A stretch of DNA of 64,000 nt from the NCBI GenBank assembly GCA_019096065.1, contig JAGUCH010000006.1, positions 1,198,001 through 1,262,000 on the forward strand, read 5' to 3'. The position numbers and the translations under genes were made by a program. Positions 56,718-64,000 of the stretch are shown in pieces; the first letter of the stretch is position 1; each line of letters opens with the position of its first letter. This DNA is from Paracyclopina nana. Lineage: Eukaryota; Arthropoda; Copepoda; Cyclopoida; Cyclopettidae. The notes below the pieces were generated by a model. The model saw only the letters and a list, made by a program, of their open reading frames with translations. It searched no databases and was not told the DNA's origin.

Positions 56718-59700
56718 GCCAAGAAAGCTTTAAGTGTTTTTTTGAAAATGTTTGGTATTCTGATGCACACTCTCTCATGCTACTCGGGTACAGTATTTTT
56801 ATGGACCTTCAGGGTTATGGGTTTCCTCTTTTTTTACTGAATCTCATTTCAAGGCATGCAGCTACTTCACTATGGCAAAAAGCAATGAGATATTATTATA
56901 TACGTTCCGAAATACACCTCCCGGAGTGGAACTACATAATGGGGAAAACACTAAAAGGTTTTTTTGGTACAGCCCGAATTGCTATTTAGTTCCCGGTAGC
57001 CTTCCGTAATAGCAATCCACCCATGTAAAAGTTTGGCGGCGAGTAGTGAAGAAAAGAACTACTCAAAAAGTGAGAGCTTTCACTCACTTTGAAACCTTGT
57101 TATGGATGTTGCGGAACTTTCCTTTTCCCCCTCCTCTTTACGTTCGGAGAAATTCAATTCTTGCCCAACCCAAGCTAGTCTTGTGACAAAAATCGAATAC
57201 TGCGTTGCTGAAAAGACCTTGATGTAGTTGTGTATAGTGCAGGCTTTTTTCCTATTAGGCAAATTTGAATGCCAATGCACTCAAGATGAAACCTATAGCA
57301 TACCAGTATTGAAGGTGCTACTTACATTTATGTAGTACTTCAGAACGAGAGGGGGTTTTAAGACAGCAGCTTTCATTTAGCGCGCGAAAAGTTATTGCAC
57401 TTTTACAAAAGACCAACTTTTTTGGCTTCCACTGCACTGCAGGCAGATAGACAGCAGCTAAAAAAGAGCCTCACTATATCCAGCATGCGCAAAAGAGTTG
57501 CGAAATGGAAGTCCTACTATTTAATTATTCATGATCATAGCCCTGCTCCTTGGCAAGAACATTCCGAAATGAAGATTGCAGTGGGCTCATTTCTCGAGTC
57601 TTCAGTCCCTAAGGTGATCTTTGTAAGAGGAGAGAGGGAATTGTTGATTTGGAAAAAGCCACCATAATAAACTGCGACGTGCAGGAAATTGCCCATTAAT
57701 CCACATTGTGTGAGCAGAGTTCAAAAATCCCTTTTACCCAACCAGAAAGCCTCTTGCTCCATGTGCTATATGTTGTTGGAGAAAAGTTCGAAATTCGATA
57801 CATCAATGTCTCCTGGAGGTGGTTGGTTGTAGTACGAAGAAGAAGTAAAAAAAAGTTTACCCTCTTACATATTTCTTCCGAGCTTTTTCAAGTAAGCCAG
57901 GAGGAATTTTCAAAGAGATCCTCGAGTATGTAAGTTGCTCGAATGATAGCCAATTTCGGCCATTACTTTGCCTGCCACAGAAGCACTCGAGAAAGTGTTG
58001 CAGGTTCCAGTGTAGCTATACGAGCTCTGCTCATCTGTTATACCCTTTATTTTCGCTCCTTTTTTTGGCTCGCGTATCTGCAGTGCTGAAAAGTTGAAAC
58101 GTGACATCGATGTTTGCAGCTCACCAAGGAGGGAAAAATTCAACTCTTTGTCAATATTTGCACACTCGCTATTCAGGTCTTTTTTCCTGCTTTTTTCTAG
58201 AAGCCAAAAAATATTTGCGTTTATGCTGCAGGAATCATCATGCGAAGTATGTATAGATGTTCTTAGCTGGTTCCAAGGGTGGGTTTTGCATTTTTGCCAT
58301 GCATATATTTACTAACTTAAATTGCACATCATCGTCTGCGTCTGCTAGCAAAAATTGCACACATGGTTCACTGGCTCGAAATGAAGTAGATGAACCAGTT
58401 GTATGTATGCAAAAGTACCACTTGAAAATGTACTAGTGTAGCTGTACCACTAGTACAGGAAGCTCTGCTGCAGTGCTCTTCTTGTTTGCTCGCGTCCTCT
58501 TTTCTATCAGAATAATGGACCCGTCCCTATTAACGACAATCATAAACCATAAAGCTACAGCAGCTGGCAGCAAAAGTAATGCATGCATTGTGGTCATCGG
58601 TGCAATTGGTGGAGGACTACAACACCACAACCTCATCAAGGGGCCATTGTTTTTCTCGCGATCCACATGCGAAAAGACGACTATATTTTGGGGTATCTTA
58701 GGGCTATAATTATATCCAGATTTTCAAAATTGGAATGTATTCCTCGCATGTCTTGCTGACATGGGGATTTTCTGACAAAAGGGCTGGTGGCCTCGCTCAT
58801 CCACTATCTGTCTCTTTATGAGACCACCATAATGATCTGCTGAGCTGAAGCAGGTTAGCATTATTATTGGGGTAATTATGCAGTCCAATTTTCGTGGAGA
58901 AAAAAAAGAGACTGACAATGATGTGGCTTCCTACTTGGATATTTTAGCAAGAAAATTGCCCAGGAAGGTAAGATGTCACATCTTGAGCCCAAACTAGATC
59001 CTGATGTACTAGCAGAAGCCATGATGATGCAGTTATTTCTCGGAAACTTGACTACCATACTATATAGTGCTAACTTTGCTTAACGCGGTGACGAAGAAGT
59101 TGCTTTAAGTCATTTCGTATGCAAATTCTTGCCAAAAGTCATCTCATAGCTGCGATTGGGTGTAAACACTTCCTGGCAGAAGTTCCAAAGTTTCCTTTTG
59201 GCAGTGGCATCATTTCGGCAATATTTTGCTTTTTCCTTTCAATTTGCGCGGCGGCCGGTATGTTAATTTATGAGCAACGAGCTTTAATGACTATCCCCAA
59301 AAATGGTCAGAGGAACGAAAAGATGAGAAATGCAAGCAGTAACGTGTGTTTAGTTTGACTACCACGTCGAATGATGCTGCTGCATGAATAAATATAATTT
59401 TTTCTCTTCTTCAAGGTGTGAGTTCCCTCACCAGCTGGCGGCCATGCTTATTTAGCGTAGTTAACTGGTCGTAAATTGAGGAAATTGCGGTGTGTTTCTC
59501 GGCCGCAACCGCATTTCTAAGGGTTTTACAAGCTAGCTGCAAAATGCATAATTTCTCTGACCGAAGCTACCTGAGCTTCCATCAGTTTTTATGGAGGAGG
59601 TGAAAACGAGCTGTGATAAATGGTAGTTAGTTGACCTCGGGTTCATCACACACTTCGTCTAATCCATTTTTGGATCAATGTTACAAAGGCAACGACGATC

Positions 59701-61897
59701 TGCTCCCATTATCATGCATGGCTTTGCTAAAAAAGATTTTTTGCCCACTTGAACTTCAAAGGCTTCTTCGTCTCACAGGGTGCTTCAAGGCTGAAAGCAA
59801 TTTTCGTGGGATATTTGTTTTGAGTTCCCCGAAAAGTTTCATCATTTCAAAATGCTGCAGTAGAGGCATTTATTTGTGCCTTGAGCGCAAAGTCAATAAA
59901 GCCAGCCTTCATCAATCAAACCCAAAAGAGCAAAAATGCATCCATCAACAATGCTCCAAACAATTGGATTATACTGTACTGTAGTATATACCACGTTATG
60001 GCAGAGGAAGTGGTTTTTCAATTAACTCCTTTATTTGAATAACACTTGCGGAAGAACCCTGCCGCATATTTACATATAGTTGATATCGTGCTTTCCTTGC
60101 GTACGTTATAGCTGGTCTTCAATGTACTCTAGCCATAGACCTTTTTTGTATAGGTATGCGGTGGACTTTGGCTCATCTCCAATCAGCTCCGTTTGATGTT
60201 CACAAATCCAATAAAGCCTCGTGATATTATGCTAGCAACGCAACTGTCGGACATGACCACTCACTCATGTTTCAAGCAGCAAATGTTTGAATAAAATGAA
60301 GTGCAGTAACAACTCGTTCATCAAAATGGAAAACAAACAGAACTTTGGAATGTTTCTCAATTGAATCATGTGCTGCAATGAAGTTGTTTGCCACAAGTCA
60401 AAATATGCGAAGACGGATGAGCTAGTAAATTGCATAGTACATCAAGAGAGGTGAAAACCCAAACACTTGCCATACGCACAGCAGATGATGATAATGCAGA
60501 CTTTGCAGCCCAAAGGCAAATGAAGAACGACAGATAGACAGCACGTGCTATTGTCAATAGATTGGTTTTTTCAATTCACTCCTCAACAAAAAAGTAGCTG
60601 GCGTCTTGCGAAGAAATGGCTTTTCGTGCCCTGCCAATTATTGTATCATATCACTTTTTTATGCGTCCCATCACGACGCTTAATAACTTCCATTATAGGC
60701 ATGGCTTGCGTGCTCAATAAACTTGACTACTGCAAGTTGAAATTGCTCACACGAGCAAAAAATCAGCGGGTGGCTCATCGCGAACCCAGATTTCTGATCC
60801 ATAAAACTGGCTCTGCGATCGAACCTATAAATTACCCCAGTGTTCCTGGCATGAAGTGGCAACCAGCAGCTGCTGCTGCTGCTGCCCTTTAAAGCTTTTC
60901 CCCATTTCTAGTCATCACACCGAGCTGATTTTCCTTTTCAGCCTGTAACAAAAAGATAGTATGCCAAAATTGGGAAAAAACGATTGTTATCAATTGAACT
61001 GGATATTTTTGGAACAGAAGAAGCAGATAAGTGTAGCAAGAGCAAGCTGTGCATTTTCTTCATTTTCTCAAGAGAATAAATCTTTCGTGGTGCTCCTTTT
61101 ATGTACTAGCAAAACTGAGAGATTTCAAACTGCGAAAGCATTTAATGGGAAATGTACCAGAAGGACATAATGGGCTCCAAATGGCTTTTCACCGACCACA
61201 ACCAGCTGCAGCCGAATGCCAAGTTCGGAAAGGCGGAGAAAGGCTGATGTTGACAAACTCTGATCATTGAATAAAGGGAGATGGGATTGGCGGAGGGTGC
61301 AAAGTAGTAGCTCTAGGGGAGCTGCTTGGCTGGTCGTCGTACTTGAGAATCTCATCAAAGCCATTCATGGCCGAGCTCATTTCCGCTCACACGCCGAAAT
61401 TTTCACACATTGGAAATTAAGCCTCGATTGAGCCAAATTGGATATACTACGTACCTGCTCACATCAAGTCTCCCGAGCCATATCAAAGCAGTCAATAGTG
61501 CAGTAGCGTGGACAAGTGAAATTCGGTCATCTTAATTGCAAGTACATTGCTCAATGGAATGTGCATGGACATGCAGCCCCCGAAAGCCACCTGCTGCGAA
61601 GCCACTTTGTCCATCATTCTGGCCTCGGGCTTATTGATGTGTTGAGTCTGGACAGATCAACCCGATCCTCTGGAGGCAACGAAGGTCCACCTTGACGAAT
61701 GCGCCGGAGCCTAAGAACCTAGCTCCGTCTTAAGCTGACGCGAGGGGCTCGACACGAATGGGTCGAGCTAGCTACAACAACTACAACACTAAGGCCTCAC
61801 AAAGGCCAGGCTTGGCCTTTGCAAGACAATGAGATGAACTCAAATAAAAGACATGCAGTCTGTAGTATAGCGTAAAATCAACTGATTGTTTATTATC
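56718..61897. other. Intergenic, no gene supported
   Basis: Over 5 kb without a recognisable gene. Near 61.55-61.69 kb a plus-strand frame (ending TRSSGGNEGPP) reads like a coding remnant but has no start or motif. It is followed by AATAAA at about 61842, so it may be the tail of an old transposon. A short CAG/CTG run lies at about 60.87 kb. Confidence 0.35.
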
Positions 61898-64000
61898 TTA
61901 TTCCCGCGCTCGCAATATTCCGTTTATAGTATCACACAACCTTTTACTCAGGGCTAGCCTCCACAAAATCCCCCCCGTGACGTCAGGGGCCTGAGGGCAC
62001 AAATAGGCAAGGGGTAGCCCTGTTTTGGGGGTTATTGGGTTTAATTTGGGGTCTAGGCTAACAGTTATTCCCACTCGTTTGTTGACTATTCTTGAATACC
62101 ATTTGATGTTTTGAGTGAGACTAATGGCGTTTGCATGGAATGGGGCACATGCGTAGAAGTCCTCCAACAGTCGCAAAAATGGAGTATCCATGTGGTGATA
62201 AGCTTTATGCCCCAGAAAATCACACCTTTTGCAGATTTCGATCAAGAGGGGGCAGACGGCCATTACGTGTGAGTCCGACCCGCACGGTGGATACACGCAT
62301 TTGACAGCCACCTTATGGCATAACGGCTTTGGCACCGGCAGTTTCTTTGCAGTTTTGAGATCTTCTAGGCGCGACTTTTCTTGGTTTGGGTTGACCTCGG
62401 CTGCCGAGGTCACTTCTGCGTTGGTGAGGCAATGTTGAGTTGACCCGCAACGTAGGCATCGATGAGGAAAGGCCGCTCCCGAGTCAAAAATCATGTCCAG
62501 CATCAAATTTAGGTTGAGCTCAGCGAACGAATCCGCGTTGGCTATTTCCAACAACACAGACCTCAGATAAGGAGTGCATAGCTGCATGTCAACTGGTCGG
62601 TAGAGTGGTGGATTGGCCATTTGGTTGACGATGCTTTTTTCTGTGTTCACAGTTTGAGTGGCATCTGTCAGGTACAAGTAGGCTGGTCCAGCTTTGGCGC
62701 TTTTGAAGGTCATGAATTCGGCGTGCCCAAAGGGCCTTACATCCTTTAGCTGCTTGTTTTGTACTGAAGCTAGCTGCGGTTTGTTTACCACTTGGTCTAG
62801 CAAATACAGTTGCCATCTTGTAGCATCAGCAGTATCGGGCAAGCTGAGGTTCTCCATTATGGCCACAGCCTCGCGGGTGAGAAAGATTAACGGCAAGATG
62901 GTTTCATAAAAGAGGTAAAGTAGGACCTTGTCTTCCCACTTGGAAGGGTCTTTGGCGTAGTTGAGCGCGGTGACACTGATGAGGGTTTTTCCGTTGTGCT
63001 TCACCGACAGATGGTCTCCAATGAGGGCGACGAGGTCTTTGGCCGATTTTTTATCATTCTTTCTTTCGGGTCTCACCGGTTCATACACCACAGGTAGGCC
63101 AAGTTGAGTAGCTACGAATTCTGCTCCGGTTTTTAGGTGAGTGTAGTTCTCCATTGGTTGAGGGAATGCAAATGCTGCTCGGTTGGTAGCATCACACAGG
63201 GAGGCTACTTGGATGTTGATACTGTTCAGACATCGCCTGTCATGCACGATATTGAACTGGTATTTTCTTACGGTGTCGCTTTGGAGCATATTCACTATTT
63301 TTGGCGGCACTGGCACTCCCATGATGGGTTCTCCTAGTCCTCCAGACATCACCTTTATAGCCAGCACCACGCCATTGTTGGAAGCCACAGCCAGCACCGT
63401 GAATGCCTCCTTTGGCGGTTGTTGCATTTTGAAGTTGGCTTTTCGATAGGCTGCGTTGGGCCAGCCTGTGGTGTGTATCGACATGATCCGAGTCGTCGAG
63501 ATGGTGCTGAAGAATTCTTCATTCACCAAAGTCTTGTGGATGCCGTCCCACTGTCCAGGGTGCGAGTAAATAATGATGCATCGAGCCCCGTGCTCCAGCA
63601 GATTGAAAGGCCCAATGCTGGCTCGACTATCTGCTCTAGCTTCCTTTAGAGGGTAATATTTCAGTTGCTTTGGCTCTTGACTTCCATGCGGCATTGGCGG
63701 GGTCACTGTTTGCTCCAGGGGGAGCATGAGCGCACAAAAGGGGTAGGGGCAGGCTTCCTGGGGCTCTTCACCGGCAATGGCAGCAATGGCCAGCGGGCAA
63801 TCTAAGTGATACTCCCTATTGGCATAAGAAGACGCCGGCGGGGCGATAATTGGATCCATATTGTATTCATCGCCGTCATGCTTGACTGCAATGTTGGCCA
63901 GGATTGGGTCGGGGCCGTAAACTTCTTGTCCAGCTTCGACCAGCCAGCCCTTTAGCTTGCCTGCGTCCTGGGATGGAAATTGCGCTAGTAAGTTTCGCAA
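61898..64000 (-). CDS. Transposon-like ORF with variant zinc knuckles (partial)
   Basis: This is an open frame of 700 codons that runs off the right edge, so the true start is outside the window. I do not recognise the family. Near the C-terminus are two adjacent zinc-knuckle-like motifs: C-x4-C-x4-H-x4-C (CVYPPCGSDSHVMAVC) and C-x2-C-x4-H-x4-H (CKRCDFLGHKAYHH), with a CxxCxxxxHC cluster before them. Such knuckles are typical of Gag-like or LINE ORF1 proteins of retroelements. No RT, integrase or protease motif is visible in the part seen. AATAAA on the minus strand begins four bases after the stop, so the transcript probably ends there, which argues against a second ORF downstream. A host gene derived from a transposon is the alternative. 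Confidence 0.55.
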   Translation of the reverse strand: MRNLLAQFPSQDAGKLKGWLVEAGQEVYGPDPILANIAVKHDGDEYNMDPIIAPPASSYANREYHLDCPLAIAAIAGEEPQEACPYPFCALMLPLEQTVTPPMPHGSQEPKQLKYYPLKEARADSRASIGPFNLLEHGARCIIIYSHPGQWDGIHKTLVNEEFFSTISTTRIMSIHTTGWPNAAYRKANFKMQQPPKEAFTVLAVASNNGVVLAIKVMSGGLGEPIMGVPVPPKIVNMLQSDTVRKYQFNIVHDRRCLNSINIQVASLCDATNRAAFAFPQPMENYTHLKTGAEFVATQLGLPVVYEPVRPERKNDKKSAKDLVALIGDHLSVKHNGKTLISVTALNYAKDPSKWEDKVLLYLFYETILPLIFLTREAVAIMENLSLPDTADATRWQLYLLDQVVNKPQLASVQNKQLKDVRPFGHAEFMTFKSAKAGPAYLYLTDATQTVNTEKSIVNQMANPPLYRPVDMQLCTPYLRSVLLEIANADSFAELNLNLMLDMIFDSGAAFPHRCLRCGSTQHCLTNAEVTSAAEVNPNQEKSRLEDLKTAKKLPVPKPLCHKVAVKCVYPPCGSDSHVMAVCPLLIEICKRCDFLGHKAYHHMDTPFLRLLEDFYACAPFHANAISLTQNIKWYSRIVNKRVGITVSLDPKLNPITPKTGLPLAYLCPQAPDVTGGILWRLALSKRLCDTINGILRARE

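Noticed and set aside
61550-61700. Plus-strand coding-like fragment near the end
   Set aside because: Under 60 codons, no start, no domain; kept only as a possible transposon remnant.
1-64000. CRISPR arrays, bacterial operons or prophage
   Set aside because: No spaced direct repeats or bacterial gene structure; the DNA is clearly animal with spliced genes.

Overview
The window is animal nuclear DNA: spliced genes with short GT-AG introns, long AT-rich intergenic stretches, and conserved metazoan genes (caveolin, GLYR1, HSP110, NDUFB11, BTF3, NASP, calpain). An invertebrate, probably an ecdysozoan, fits best. The reasons are an ecdysteroid-kinase-like (EcKL) family gene, an env-bearing Ty3/gypsy element, a calpain that ends before any penta-EF-hand domain, and an ShK-like cysteine-rich secreted peptide. 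I cannot name the phylum or species from sequence alone.

Layout. 1.0-2.2 kb: a four-exon caveolin gene on the minus strand. 6.45-7.6 kb: a three-exon MORN-repeat protein with a hydrophobic N-terminus (minus). 7.82-15.87 kb: an 8-kb LTR retroelement of the env-bearing Ty3/gypsy type with two identical 227-bp LTRs, so a young insertion. 15.9-22 kb: gene-poor DNA with a foldback repeat and two degenerate tRNA-like units. 22.1-28.4 kb: three small genes for membrane or secreted proteins that I can only partly classify. 29.5-34.5 kb: a membrane-anchored dynamin-superfamily GTPase (minus). 34.5-38.9 kb: AT-rich and apparently empty.

38.9-56.7 kb is a dense block of conserved genes. GLYR1, a two-dsRBD protein and an EcKL-family pseudokinase lie head to tail, with almost no room between the poly(A) signal of one and the splice-acceptor-like start of the next, which resembles an operon. 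HSP110 (minus) and NDUFB11 (plus) diverge from a shared region holding heat-shock-element matches. BTF3 (minus) and NASP (plus) also diverge, and calpain follows. 56.7-61.9 kb looks empty. The window ends inside a transposon-like zinc-knuckle ORF.

Functional themes. The conserved block serves chromatin and histones (GLYR1, NASP), protein folding (HSP110, BTF3), respiration (NDUFB11) and proteolysis (calpain). The western half holds membrane proteins (caveolin, the GTPase, two orphan single-pass proteins). I worked out exon structures by reading splice sites and checking that phases and lengths close. Transcript starts and non-coding exons are mostly inferred.
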